Assembly (NCBI RefSeq): GCF_002210435.1
Contig: NZ_MZMV01000012.1
Coordinates: 62,001-126,000, forward strand
Reading direction: 5' to 3'
Length of the DNA stretch: 64,000 nucleotides
Source of the DNA: Micromonospora wenchangensis
Lineage (GTDB): Bacteria; Actinomycetota; Actinomycetes; Mycobacteriales; Micromonosporaceae
Each line of letters begins with the position of its first letter. Within the stretch, counting starts at the first letter, position 1. Under the pieces are notes generated by a model that worked only from the letters and a program-made list of their open reading frames with translations, made no database searches and had not been told where the DNA came from. A program made the position numbers and the translations under genes. Below are positions 41,943 to 50,583 of the stretch, in pieces.

Positions 41943-42194
41943 ATGACCGTCGACCACGAGATGATCGCCGAGGACGCGGCGAACGGCGAGCAGGTGACAC
42001 CGACCGACGAGGTGTCCACGGCCACCATGGTCGGATACGCCGTCGCCGGGATCGCCGTCGTCGGCTGGTTCCTCTTCGGGTGGCTGGTGCAACGGCAGGG
42101 CTTCATCGACTCGGTCGGTGAGGCCGCCGGCACCAGCTTCGCCCTGCTGCTCATCGTCTCCGTCATCGGCACCGTCCGTCGCAGCCGCCGTTGA
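41943..42194 (+). CDS. Small membrane protein, hypothetical
   Basis: 83 aa from ATG 41943. An acidic N-terminus (to about residue 28) is followed by two membrane segments (about 29-49 and 60-77) and a terminal Arg cluster. No family recognised. It converges with the helicase-associated-domain gene, the two stops being 31 nt apart. Confidence 0.65.
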   Translation: MTVDHEMIAEDAANGEQVTPTDEVSTATMVGYAVAGIAVVGWFLFGWLVQRQGFIDSVGEAAGTSFALLLIVSVIGTVRRSRR

Positions 42195-42225
42195 GCGGCA
42201 GCGGCGGACGGCACCGCCGGGGCGG

Positions 42226-44691
42226 TCAGTTCTCCCGGACGGCCGCGGTGATCCGGTGCAGGGCGAAGGTGTGCAGCATCTCGGTCCGCTCGTCCTCGGC
42301 ACGCAGGTAGCCGGCACCGATCGACACCGGCCGCAGCAGCCGGGACAGCGTCGCCCCGTGGGCGTCGACGTAGCCGACCCAGACCAGCGCCTTGTCCCGG
42401 ACCGCCTGCTGGAGCACCGCCAGGGCCTCGGCGTGACCGTGTGCGGGCATCGGGCCGGCCGCCGCGCGGGCCGCACCGCCCCGGACCACCGCCGGGGCCC
42501 GCCGGGCCGCCCGCGCCGCCGCCTCGCCCCGCCGGATCTGCTCCACCACACCCAACAGCCGGGGCAGCGCCAACCGGGGCGTGGCCAGCGGGTCCACCGC
42601 CCGACCGGTCAGCGGCACCCGGGCCGGTGCCCGCCGTACCCGGGGCCGGGCCAGCACCGTCGTGCCGCTGGCGTCCTCCGGCACCGGGGAGTACCCGGCG
42701 TCCCGCAGCGCGGTCAACATCCGCCCCACCTGGTACGGCGTGCACAGCACCGTCGGGGCCAGCCGGCGGAACGCCAACGGCGTCAGCCGCCGGTCGGCCA
42801 GCACCTCCGCGAGCAGCGCCTCGTCGTCACTGCGCACGTACCCGCCGGCGGAGCCGACCCGCAGCCCGCCGTGCTGACGGGCCACGTCGTCCACCAGGTA
42901 GGTCAACCCCTGCGGGATCGGGGTACGCGACCGCCGCCGGAACAGGTCGTGCAGGTCGTCGGCCGTGTAACCGGAATCCAGGGCCCGCCGGACGCTGGCC
43001 GTGGTGACCCGGTGCACGCTGGCCCCACCCGCCGACTCCGGTTCGGTCACCGTCTCCAGTTCGGCGGCGAGCGTCGGGTCGGGTGGGCCGGGCACCACCA
43101 CACTCAGGTCGGCCTGCACCAGGAAGTGGTCGACCGGTGCGGGAAGCAGGGCGTCCAGCGCCCGTACCGTGCCCGACGGGTCACCGCTGTCGACGTCGGA
43201 ACGCAACCCCAGCGGGTCGTCCCCACCCCGCTCGTCGGTGTCCGTCACGTCGGCGAGCAGCAGCCGCCCGTACGAGGTGAGCGCGCCGAGGCCGGTCACC
43301 CCCAGCCGGGCCGCCTCGGTCAGCACCTCCCGGTGCGCGGCCTCCCGCCCCCGGCTGCGCCGGGGGGCCCGCCAGTCGAGCAGCGCCAGCACCTCCTCGG
43401 CGGTGGGTGAAGTGGCAGGTTCCAGTTCGGCCAGCACCCCGAGCACCGCCCGGCGGGCGGCCGGCGCACCGGCCCGCTCCGCCTCGGCGGAGAGCACACT
43501 GATCGGCCGGTCCCGGTCGTCGCGCTGCCCCACCAGGCCGGCCTGCCGGCTCATCGTCAACCACGCGCGGGCCAACTGCTCCCAGCGGTGGGCCAGCGAC
43601 ACCGCCCGCCACACCTCGTACGCCCCGGTGGGCAGCACCTGCTGTTCGCCGCCGTACCGGCTGGCGGCGGCGGGGAGGTCCAGCTCACCGAGGAGACCTG
43701 CCGCGTACGCCACCTCGACCAGCAGTGCTGTCGTCGGCTCGTCCAGGGCCACCGTGCGGGCCAGCCGACGCAGGTCGCGTACCCCGATCCCGCCGGAGCG
43801 CAGCACCGGTGCCGGCTCGGCGGTCAACGCCTCCAGCAGCGCCTCGGTGTGCCGTACCACCTCCATGGTCTGCCCGACCCCGGCGGAGTCGACGGCCTTG
43901 GGTTCCCGGGGCGGCGCGGCGACCGGCGGCGGGTCGATCCGCAGCGGTCCGAGCGGGCCGGTGTCCCGGCGCAGCAGCAGCCCCACCTCGCGGGGCAGCT
44001 CGACCGTCCCGGCGGAGACCGCCACCAGCAGCCGGGCCTCGACCAGCCAGCGCACCGGCGACCCGGTCGGGGCGCCACCGTTGGTCGGGTCGGGCGGCAC
44101 GTCGCCCTCCGCGCCGAGCGCCGGTGCCTGCAACGATCCGGGCGGCACGCTGCCGACCGGTGGACCGGCGGCGAGCCGGTCCAGGACCGCCCGCGCCGAC
44201 GGGGGCGCGGCGAGCAGCGTCCGGCGCAGTTTCGCGGCGTCCGCGCAGAGCGCCGCCGCCCGCAGGTCCAGCTCCTCCGCCGGCCGACCCAGCCCCGCCG
44301 GGTACGGGGCCAGCTCGTCCACGCTGCCGGTGACCCGCAGCGCCTGCTCCGGGCCGTACAGCAGGAACCGGGCGCGGAGCCGGTCGACCGCGCCGCGGAC
44401 CGTGGCCGGGGCGGGTGGGCGCGGCCCGGCGGCGGCCAGGGCGAGGACCGCCTCGGTGGAGGTGGTGCCGTCCGACGGGTCGCGGGTGAGCCGGGCGGCG
44501 TCGAGGATCTGGAGGGTGAACTGGTCCAGCCCGTCGAGCGCGCGGGCGACCGACACCCGCGACTCGGCCCGCAGGGCGAGCGCGGAGACGTCGGCCGGCA
44601 CCGGCACGACGAGGTCGGGCCGCAGTTGGAGCAGCGCGGCGAGCGCCTCGTCGGGCAGCGCGCGCAGCTGGTCGGCGAGTGAGGTGGTCAT
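42226..44691 (-). CDS. Helicase-associated domain protein (XPB companion)
   Basis: 821 aa from ATG at 44689-44691 (MTTSLADQLRALPDEALAALLQLRPDLVVPVP, the conserved start of this family). Most of the protein is helical with winged-helix-like segments; the C-terminal part contains the XPB/Ssl2-like helicase C-terminal region (SVVVPGPPDPTLAAELE, SEDDE-type and GLTYLVDDVARQHGGLRVGSAGGYVRSDD) and a final WYL-like strand region (VWVGYVDAHG). No ATPase motifs are present. It is thought to act with XPB in DNA repair; the two genes here are 1.5 kb apart. Confidence 0.85.
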   Translation of the reverse strand: MTTSLADQLRALPDEALAALLQLRPDLVVPVPADVSALALRAESRVSVARALDGLDQFTLQILDAARLTRDPSDGTTSTEAVLALAAAGPRPPAPATVRGAVDRLRARFLLYGPEQALRVTGSVDELAPYPAGLGRPAEELDLRAAALCADAAKLRRTLLAAPPSARAVLDRLAAGPPVGSVPPGSLQAPALGAEGDVPPDPTNGGAPTGSPVRWLVEARLLVAVSAGTVELPREVGLLLRRDTGPLGPLRIDPPPVAAPPREPKAVDSAGVGQTMEVVRHTEALLEALTAEPAPVLRSGGIGVRDLRRLARTVALDEPTTALLVEVAYAAGLLGELDLPAAASRYGGEQQVLPTGAYEVWRAVSLAHRWEQLARAWLTMSRQAGLVGQRDDRDRPISVLSAEAERAGAPAARRAVLGVLAELEPATSPTAEEVLALLDWRAPRRSRGREAAHREVLTEAARLGVTGLGALTSYGRLLLADVTDTDERGGDDPLGLRSDVDSGDPSGTVRALDALLPAPVDHFLVQADLSVVVPGPPDPTLAAELETVTEPESAGGASVHRVTTASVRRALDSGYTADDLHDLFRRRSRTPIPQGLTYLVDDVARQHGGLRVGSAGGYVRSDDEALLAEVLADRRLTPLAFRRLAPTVLCTPYQVGRMLTALRDAGYSPVPEDASGTTVLARPRVRRAPARVPLTGRAVDPLATPRLALPRLLGVVEQIRRGEAAARAARRAPAVVRGGAARAAAGPMPAHGHAEALAVLQQAVRDKALVWVGYVDAHGATLSRLLRPVSIGAGYLRAEDERTEMLHTFALHRITAAVREN

Positions 44692-44774
44692 CGTCGTTCC
44701 ACGCTAGCCCGCTGCCGCCCGATCGCGCCGCCCGGACGTCCGGCTCGGGCGACCTGTCCGGGTACCTTCGCAGA

Positions 44775-45398
44775 ATGTCCGCGCTGATGGTCGGGTTCGA
44801 CCTCGACATGACCCTGATCGACTCCCGCCCCGGCATCGCCGCCGCCTACCGGGCGCTCACCGCCCGTACGGGTGTGCCGGTCGACGCCGAGCTGGCCGTC
44901 TCCCGGCTCGGCCCACCGCTGCGCACCGAACTCGCCCACTGGTTCCCGGCCGAGCAGGTCGAGGAGGCGGTGACGCTCTACCGGGAGCTGTACCCCGCGT
45001 ACGCGATCACCCCGTCGGTGCCGATGCCCGGGGCCCGGGAGGCGGTCGACGCGGTGCACGCGCACGGCGGCCGGGTGATGGTCGTCACCTCCAAGATCGG
45101 CCGGCTGGCCCGGCTGCACCTGGACCACCTCGGGCTGGCGGTCGACGAGTTGGCCGGCGACCTCTTCGCCGAGCAGAAGGCGACCTCGTTGCGGGAGCAC
45201 GGTGCCGCGCTCTACGTCGGTGACCACGTGGCGGACATGGTGGCGGCCGGCGCTGCCGGCATCCCGGGCGTGGGCGTGGCGACCGGCCCCTGCCCGGCGG
45301 AGGACCTGCGCGCGGCCGGGGCGCAGGTGGTGCTCGACGACCTCACCGGATTCCCGGCGGCGCTCGACCGGATCATCGGGCTAGCCTTGGAGCAGTAG
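44775..45398 (+). CDS. HAD superfamily hydrolase
   Basis: 207 aa from ATG 44775. Motif I is VGFDLDMTLIDSRPG (Asp9 and Asp11), motif II VVTSK, motif III/IV LYVGDHVADMVAA. A cap domain lies after motif I. Phosphatase of small metabolites, like phosphoglycolate-phosphatase-type proteins. It is followed after 29 nt by the cold-shock gene and may share its transcript. Confidence 0.88.
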   Translation: MSALMVGFDLDMTLIDSRPGIAAAYRALTARTGVPVDAELAVSRLGPPLRTELAHWFPAEQVEEAVTLYRELYPAYAITPSVPMPGAREAVDAVHAHGGRVMVVTSKIGRLARLHLDHLGLAVDELAGDLFAEQKATSLREHGAALYVGDHVADMVAAGAAGIPGVGVATGPCPAEDLRAAGAQVVLDDLTGFPAALDRIIGLALEQ

Positions 45399-45427
45399 TC
45401 GTATCGAGTGAAGCAGGGGTCTCCAAG

Positions 45428-45814
45428 GTGCCGACGGGGCGAGTGAAGTGGTATGACGCGGCCAAGGGATACGGGTTCGTCACCAGCGACGAGGGTGGCG
45501 ACGTGTTCCTGCCGAAGGGCGCGCTGCCCGCGGGCGTCACCGACCTCAAGGGTGGGCAACGGGTCGACTTCAGCGTGGTGGACAGCCGGCGCGGCGCCCA
45601 GGCGATGGGGGTCAAGCTGCTGGACGCGCCGCCGTCCATGGCCGAGCTGCGCCGTCGGCCGGCCGAGGAGCTGCACGGCCTGGTCGAGGACATGATCAAG
45701 GTGCTGGAGGCGAAGGTCCAGCCGGATCTGCGCCGGGGCCGGTTTCCCGACAAGAAGACCGCGCAGAAGATCGCTCAGCTGGTCCACGCGGTGGCCCGCG
45801 AGCTGGAGGTCTGA
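45428..45814 (+). CDS. Cold-shock domain protein with C-terminal extension
   Basis: 128 aa from GTG 45428. The N-terminal 65 residues are a cold-shock (OB-fold) domain with RNP1 KGYGFVTSD and RNP2 DVFLP, binding single-stranded RNA or DNA. A helical C-terminal extension of about 60 residues (RRRPAEELHGLVEDMIKVLEAKVQPDLRRG) is typical of the actinobacterial CspB-like long form. Its last 40 nt overlap the convergent mqnD gene. Confidence 0.9.
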   Translation: MPTGRVKWYDAAKGYGFVTSDEGGDVFLPKGALPAGVTDLKGGQRVDFSVVDSRRGAQAMGVKLLDAPPSMAELRRRPAEELHGLVEDMIKVLEAKVQPDLRRGRFPDKKTAQKIAQLVHAVARELEV

Positions 45815-46611
45815 GGCACCAGCCCGGCGTCGGCGGCCCGGCCCAGCAGCGCCTCCACGGCGGCGAACCCCGCGTCCCCCAGGTCGGCGGTGAATTCGTT
45901 GACATAGAGGTCGATATGCCGGTCCACCACGTCGGGCTCCATCTCCTGCGCGTGCGCGAGCACGTACTCCCGGCTGGCCGACGGGTCGGCCCACGCCTGG
46001 CGTACCGACTCGCGGACCCAGCCGGTGGCGGCCACCGGGTCCACCGCGCCCTTGCGGGCCAGGATCGCCCCGAGCGGGATGGGCAGGCCGGTGTCGGCCT
46101 CCCACCACTCGCCCAGGTCCACCAGCGCGGTCAGCCCGTGCCGGTGGTAGGTGAAACGGGCCTCGTGGATCACCAGCCCGGCGTCGTACCGGCCGGCCGC
46201 GACGCCCGGCATGATCTCGTGGAACGGCACGATCTCGATCCGGGCCGGCGGCTGTCCGGCCGACCAGAGCCGGAACAGCAGGTACGCCGTGGTCCGGTCA
46301 CCGGGCACCGCCACCGTGGCTCCGCTCAGGTCGGCCCGGTCGGCCCCCGCACGGGTGAGCACGAGGGGGCCGCAGCCACGGCCGAGCGCACCGCCGCAGG
46401 GCAGCAGGTGGTAGTCGTCGAGCAGCCAGGGGAGCGCGGCGTAGCTGACCTTCACCAGGTCGAAGGCGCCCCGTTCGGCGGCCGTGTTGGTGACGTCGAC
46501 GTCGGCGAAGGTCACCTCGACCGGCGGCGCGCCCGGCACCCGGCCGTGCACCAGCGCGTCGAAGACGAAGGTGTCGTTGGGGCAGGGCGAGATCGCCAGG
46601 GAGAGCGCCAC
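45775..46611 (-). CDS. mqnD: 1,4-dihydroxy-6-naphthoate synthase
   Basis: 278 aa from GTG at 46609-46611. It is an MqnA/MqnD-family protein with the signature LAISPCPNDTFVFDAL at the N-terminus, DLVKVSYAAL, and the TTAYLLFRLW segment. MqnD converts cyclic de-hypoxanthine futalosine to 1,4-dihydroxy-6-naphthoate in the futalosine route to menaquinone. mqnB lies 1.5 kb downstream on the same strand. The 3' end overlaps the cold-shock gene by 40 nt. Confidence 0.92.
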   Translation of the reverse strand: MALSLAISPCPNDTFVFDALVHGRVPGAPPVEVTFADVDVTNTAAERGAFDLVKVSYAALPWLLDDYHLLPCGGALGRGCGPLVLTRAGADRADLSGATVAVPGDRTTAYLLFRLWSAGQPPARIEIVPFHEIMPGVAAGRYDAGLVIHEARFTYHRHGLTALVDLGEWWEADTGLPIPLGAILARKGAVDPVAATGWVRESVRQAWADPSASREYVLAHAQEMEPDVVDRHIDLYVNEFTADLGDAGFAAVEALLGRAADAGLVPQTSSSRATAWTS

Positions 46612-46835
46612 GTCCCCACCGTAACCCCCTCCCGACCTTCCTCCTGCCCAGCCCCGCCCCGATGTGACCCCGCCCCCGCCGACGACATTCGTCCCGTCCG
46701 CGGTCCTCTGCCGGCCGGTCCTCTGCCGGCCCGTCCGCCGTGGATCGGGCCGCTGACCGCACGTTCCGGCCGTCCCACCGGGGGTCGGTCGGGTCCGGAT
46801 TCGGGCGGACCCGGGCGGGGCGAGGAGTCCTCCTG

Positions 46836-46988
46836 CGCGTCCTTTCGATCTGACGACGTCAGCGATTCAGGAACGGCTCCGGCCGCCAGGCATCTACCCC
46901 GCCGGGTGGTTGGCTGCCCGGTGGTGCGGTGGTGCGGTGGCCCGGTGGTGCGGATGATTCGGTGAGGTCATCAGCTCGAAAGGACGCG
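46836..46988. mobile_element. MITE-like 153-bp element with 33-nt inverted ends
   Basis: Left end 46836-46868 and right end 46956-46988 are inverted copies of one 33-nt sequence, matching at 28 of 33 positions. Both begin at their outer side with CGCGTCCTTTCGA. The 87-nt interior has GGTGCGGT-type short repeats and no coding capacity. I see no clear target-site duplication. It lies in a 479-nt gene-free gap (46612-47090). It may be a miniature inverted-repeat element or a structured RNA hairpin; a solo copy of the end sits at 38956-38988. Confidence 0.5.
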
Positions 46989-46999
46989 ACCCCGACACC

Positions 47000-47040
47000 T
47001 TGTCCCCAGCTCCAGCGGGTTTCCACAGGGTTATCCACAG
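47000..47040 (+). promoter_or_regulatory. DnaA-box-like cluster
   Basis: TTATCCACA (47031-47039) is a perfect match to the E. coli DnaA box consensus; TTGTCCCCA (47000-47008) and TTTCCACAG (47020-47028) are weaker relatives. They lie 50-90 nt upstream of the XRE-GNAT start codon. A single good box in a promoter is not an origin of replication. Could be a DnaA-responsive promoter or chance. Confidence 0.3.
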
Positions 47041-47090
47041 CCGGGGGTGGGGCTGTTGAAACCGCGCCGAGGCGGCGGGAGCATGGCGGG

Positions 47091-48009
47091 GTGACGACGG
47101 AGGATGCCCCGCTGGCCGACCTGGGCCGGACGGTTCGGGCGCTGCGCCGGGAGGCCGACCTGAGCCAGCGGGAGCTGGCCCGGTGCTCAGGGGTGCCCCA
47201 GGCGACCATCGCCCGGATCGAGTCCGGCAGGGCGACCGACCCACGGTTCCACACGGTCGAGCGACTGGTGCGGGCGGTCGGCGGGACCCTGACGGTCGCA
47301 CTGCCGGTCGGGCCGGCTTCCGCAGCGGCCCCGCCCGCGATCCCGACCACCGCTGCGATTACCGCATCGGCCGCCGAGGTGACCTGCGCGCTTCCGCCGG
47401 TCCCGCACGACGACCTGCGGGACACCGCCGGGCGGCGCTACCCGGCCCACCTCGACGTCTGGCCGGTGCGGGAGCCGAAGGACTGGCCGGGTGCCTGGTG
47501 GGCGGACTGGTACAACCTGCCACCCGCGCTGTGGCCGCTGCGGTTGCCGCCGGCGGCGTACGAACGGAATCGGGGTCACCGGGACCGGCGGCGGGCGGCG
47601 GAGCGGGTACGTCGGGACGCCAGGGTCCGGTGGGTGGAGGGCGACGGGCGGCCGGCGACGGCCTGGCGGTTCGTGGCCGAACTGCCCGACGGCACCCTCC
47701 TGGGGGAACTGCGCGCCCACGAGCGTGCCCCGCACCTGGTCTACGGTGACGACTACGGGGACCGGCCGCGCGAACTCGTGCTCGACGGAGTGCTGGTCGC
47801 GGTCGGGCACCGCCGGATCGGCACCGGTGAGCGGCTGGTGGCGGCCATGGCGGCGGATGGACGACACGGGCATCGGCCTGGTCCGCACTGTGGTCGAGGA
47901 CCACATCGCCATCCGCTTCCTGGCTGCCTGCGGGTTCCGGGTCGCGCCCGGACGTCCCCTCGCCATGACCCTGGAACGCCCGGCCGGTCCCGCGCCCCGC
48001 CCGGCATGA
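47091..48009 (+). pseudogene. XRE-HTH/GNAT acetyltransferase fusion, frameshifted
   Basis: GTG 47091 opens a protein with an XRE helix-turn-helix (LGRTVRALRREADLSQRELARCSGVPQATIARIESG). A central region and a GNAT acetyltransferase core follow (ATAWRFVAELPDGTLLGELRAHE, GTGERLVAAMA). Near 47852 the frame ends; the rest of the acetyltransferase (DDTGIGLVRTVVEDHIAIRFLAACGFRVAP) continues in the +1 frame to TGA 48007-48009. Restoring two bases in the GCGGCGG stretch would join the frames cleanly. This is a real disruption or a sequencing error. Confidence 0.75.
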
Positions 48010-48075
48010 CCGCCCGGCATGAAACCCGGCCGTCAACCCGCGGTGCCCCGCCGGCACGGGGCCGGTGGGTACCGC

Positions 48076-48726
48076 TCAGGACAGCGCGCTGGCCGCCTCG
48101 GTCAGGGCGGTGAACGCCTCCCGCATCCGCCAGCCGTCGCGGTCCCGGGGGCCGACCGGGTTCGAGACGGTACGCAGCTCGGCGAAGGGGATGCCGGCCT
48201 GCGCGGCGGCGACCGCCACCGCGTACCCCTCCATGGCCTCGGCCACCGCGTCGGGGTGCCGGTCGGCCAGGGTGGTGGTGCTCGCGGCCGTGCCGGTGAC
48301 CGTGCTTACCGTCAGCACCGTCCCGACGACCGCCTGCGGGAGGGCGGCGCGCAGCGCGCCCAGCAGCGCCGGGTCTACGTCGATGGTGGGGCCGCCACCG
48401 AGCAGTTCCGGGGGCATGCCCAGTTCGTCGACGGGGATGAAGCCCGTCGGGGACTCGGCACCGAGGTCCGCGGCGACGCTGCGGGAGGCGAGCACCGTGG
48501 CGCCGACCGGGGCGCGGCCGGCGAAACCGCCGGCGATCCCGGCGCTGACCACCGCACGGTACGGGCGGCCGGCGGCCTCGGCCAGGGCCAGCATCCGGGC
48601 CGTGGTGGCACCGGCGACGGCCGGGCCCACGCCGACCGCCCGGACGGTCACCGTCGGATCGGTCAGCCCCGCCCGGACGGCCTCCGCCTCGGCCGGTACG
48701 GCGGTCAGCACCAGCAGGCCCGTCAC
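48076..48726 (-). CDS. mqnB: Futalosine hydrolase
   Basis: 216 aa from GTG at 48724-48726, overlapping the MFS stop by 4 nt. It belongs to the PNP/MTA-SAH nucleosidase superfamily: VVSAGIAGGFAGRAPVGATVLASRSVAADLGAES and the C-terminal AMEGYAVAVAAAQAGIPFAELRTVSN, with the catalytic Asp region. MqnB splits futalosine to hypoxanthine and de-hypoxanthine futalosine in menaquinone synthesis. It is co-translated with an MFS transporter, whose link to this pathway is unclear. Confidence 0.9.
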   Translation of the reverse strand: MTGLLVLTAVPAEAEAVRAGLTDPTVTVRAVGVGPAVAGATTARMLALAEAAGRPYRAVVSAGIAGGFAGRAPVGATVLASRSVAADLGAESPTGFIPVDELGMPPELLGGGPTIDVDPALLGALRAALPQAVVGTVLTVSTVTGTAASTTTLADRHPDAVAEAMEGYAVAVAAAQAGIPFAELRTVSNPVGPRDRDGWRMREAFTALTEAASALS

Positions 48727-50480
48727 GACACCGGCCCCGGCGACTGCCGTCGCTGGTCGTCGTCGGCACCGCTGCCGCTGCCCGTCACGGCCGAGGACGG
48801 CCGGTAGATGTGGTAGCCCGGCGGGGCCAGCCCGTCACCGGAACGGCCGGAGCCACCCGCCCCGCTCGGTGCCGGTGAGGTGGGTGCGGCGCGGGCCGCC
48901 GCCTCGGCCGCGGCGTCGTCCGCGCTGTCGGCAAGCTGATCGGTGGTCAGGTCGGCGCGGTCGCCACCCGGTCGGTCGGCGGCGTCCCCGCCGGCTCGGG
49001 CCGCCGGGTCGTCGGTGACGCCACGGGCGCGGCGGGCGCGGCGGGCCTCGTCGTCGGCGGCGTCGGCCTGGTCCTGCGCGGCCAGTTCCTCGTCGGTGAG
49101 CGGCCGGCCGAGCAGCCGCTGGGCGCGCAGCCGACCGGCCACGACGACCCCCCGGACGGCAGCGAGGACCCCCACCCCGGCGGCCACCGCGATGCCGATC
49201 CGACCCTCGAACGGGACGAGACCGAGCCCACCCCCGGCGACGAAGGCGAGCATCAGGACGGTCTCCGAGTGGGCGAAGGAGCTGGCCCGCAGCCGTTCGG
49301 GAATCCGCTCCTGGATCGAGGCGTCGACGGCGAGCTTGGCGATCCCGCTGGACAGGGCGGCGACCAGGCAGAACAACGCCACCATCGGCAGCGAGAACTT
49401 CAACACGGTCAGGATGCCCACCCCGGCCACGATGATCATCGTGCTGGACTGGATGGCCGCCGGCCGGTGGATGCGCAGCCGGGTACCGACCGCGGTGGCC
49501 AGGAAACCGCCCACCGCCAGCGCCCCGCCGATCAGGCCCAGCGCCGCCTGGTCGTTGAGTTCCCGGCCGAACAGGTCGTTGGTCAGGTCCCCCTTCTTCA
49601 GCGCGAACGCCAGGAAGAGCAGGAGGAAGCCGTAGAGCGCGCGGAGCCCCGCCGCCCCGATCAGGGTGGCGATCACCAGCCGGCCCGCCGGTCGTCCCCG
49701 GCCCAGTGGACGGTCGCCCTTGCGGCGCAGCGCCCGCAGCGGTCGGGGCACCCGCTCGGGCGGCTCGGAGTCCGCCCGGGGTGGCAGCCGCAGCGCGATC
49801 ACCATGCCGACCAGGAAGATGACCGAGGCGACCCGCAGCGGCCACTGCGGCCCGAACCAGAACGCCGCCAGCCCCAGCGGGGCCACTAGCGCCCCGGCCA
49901 CCGTGCCGTAGACGCTGGCCCGCGCCCCCACCTGGGACAACCCGAGCCCCTCCGGCAGCAACCGGGGTACGGCGGCGGACCGGGCCACCCCGTACGCCCG
50001 GGAGAGCGCCAGCACGCCGAACGCGGCCGGGTAGAGCCCGAGGCTGCCGAGGTAGTCGGAGATCAGCCAGGCGAGGAAGGCCCGGCCGAGCATGGTGGTG
50101 GCGAGCGCGTACCGGCGGCCGTGCCGGAAGTGGTCGAGCAGCGGGCCGACCACGGGGGCCAGCATCGCGAACGGCACCATCGTGACCAGCAGGTAGAGCG
50201 CGACCTTGCTGCGGGCCTCACCGAGCGGGACGTCGAAGAAGATGGTCCCGGCCAGCCCGATGGCGATCAACGTGTCCCCGGCGCAGGAGACGGCGTGCAG
50301 GTCGAACAGGCGGACCATGCCGGCCTCGCCGCCGGCCCCCCGCGCGCGGGCCGAGCCGGCGCGGCGGGTCACCCAGCGTCCGCCGTTGACCGAGCCGCGG
50401 AGCAGCAGGCGGGTGGCGCGGATGCCGGTGCCGACGGTCCGTCCCAGGACGGACGACCCGGAGCGGGAGAACAGCGGCAT
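48723..50480 (-). CDS. MFS-type transporter with long hydrophilic C-terminal tail
   Basis: 585 aa from ATG at 50478-50480. About 12 membrane spans occupy residues 65-440 (DTLIAIGLAGTIFFDVPLG, ALYLLVTMVPFAMLAPVVGPLLDHFRHGRRYAL, LGLIGGALAVGGFLATAVG). An acidic, Ala-rich disordered tail of about 140 residues follows. No clear drug-exporter signature. It overlaps mqnB by 4 nt, so both are expressed together. Its substrate is unknown. Confidence 0.83.
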   Translation of the reverse strand: MPLFSRSGSSVLGRTVGTGIRATRLLLRGSVNGGRWVTRRAGSARARGAGGEAGMVRLFDLHAVSCAGDTLIAIGLAGTIFFDVPLGEARSKVALYLLVTMVPFAMLAPVVGPLLDHFRHGRRYALATTMLGRAFLAWLISDYLGSLGLYPAAFGVLALSRAYGVARSAAVPRLLPEGLGLSQVGARASVYGTVAGALVAPLGLAAFWFGPQWPLRVASVIFLVGMVIALRLPPRADSEPPERVPRPLRALRRKGDRPLGRGRPAGRLVIATLIGAAGLRALYGFLLLFLAFALKKGDLTNDLFGRELNDQAALGLIGGALAVGGFLATAVGTRLRIHRPAAIQSSTMIIVAGVGILTVLKFSLPMVALFCLVAALSSGIAKLAVDASIQERIPERLRASSFAHSETVLMLAFVAGGGLGLVPFEGRIGIAVAAGVGVLAAVRGVVVAGRLRAQRLLGRPLTDEELAAQDQADAADDEARRARRARGVTDDPAARAGGDAADRPGGDRADLTTDQLADSADDAAAEAAARAAPTSPAPSGAGGSGRSGDGLAPPGYHIYRPSSAVTGSGSGADDDQRRQSPGPVS

Positions 50481-50583
50481 GTGCACCATCCTTGCCCATC
50501 TGCTCCGGGTACGCCGCACCACGGGGAAGACTCACTCGGGGAGTGCCTGTCGGCGCGCGGCGCGCATGGGGAACAATGGTCGG

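Noticed and set aside
46918..46953. GGTGCGGT short tandem repeats
   Set aside because: Low-complexity interior of the MITE-like element; no further structure visible.
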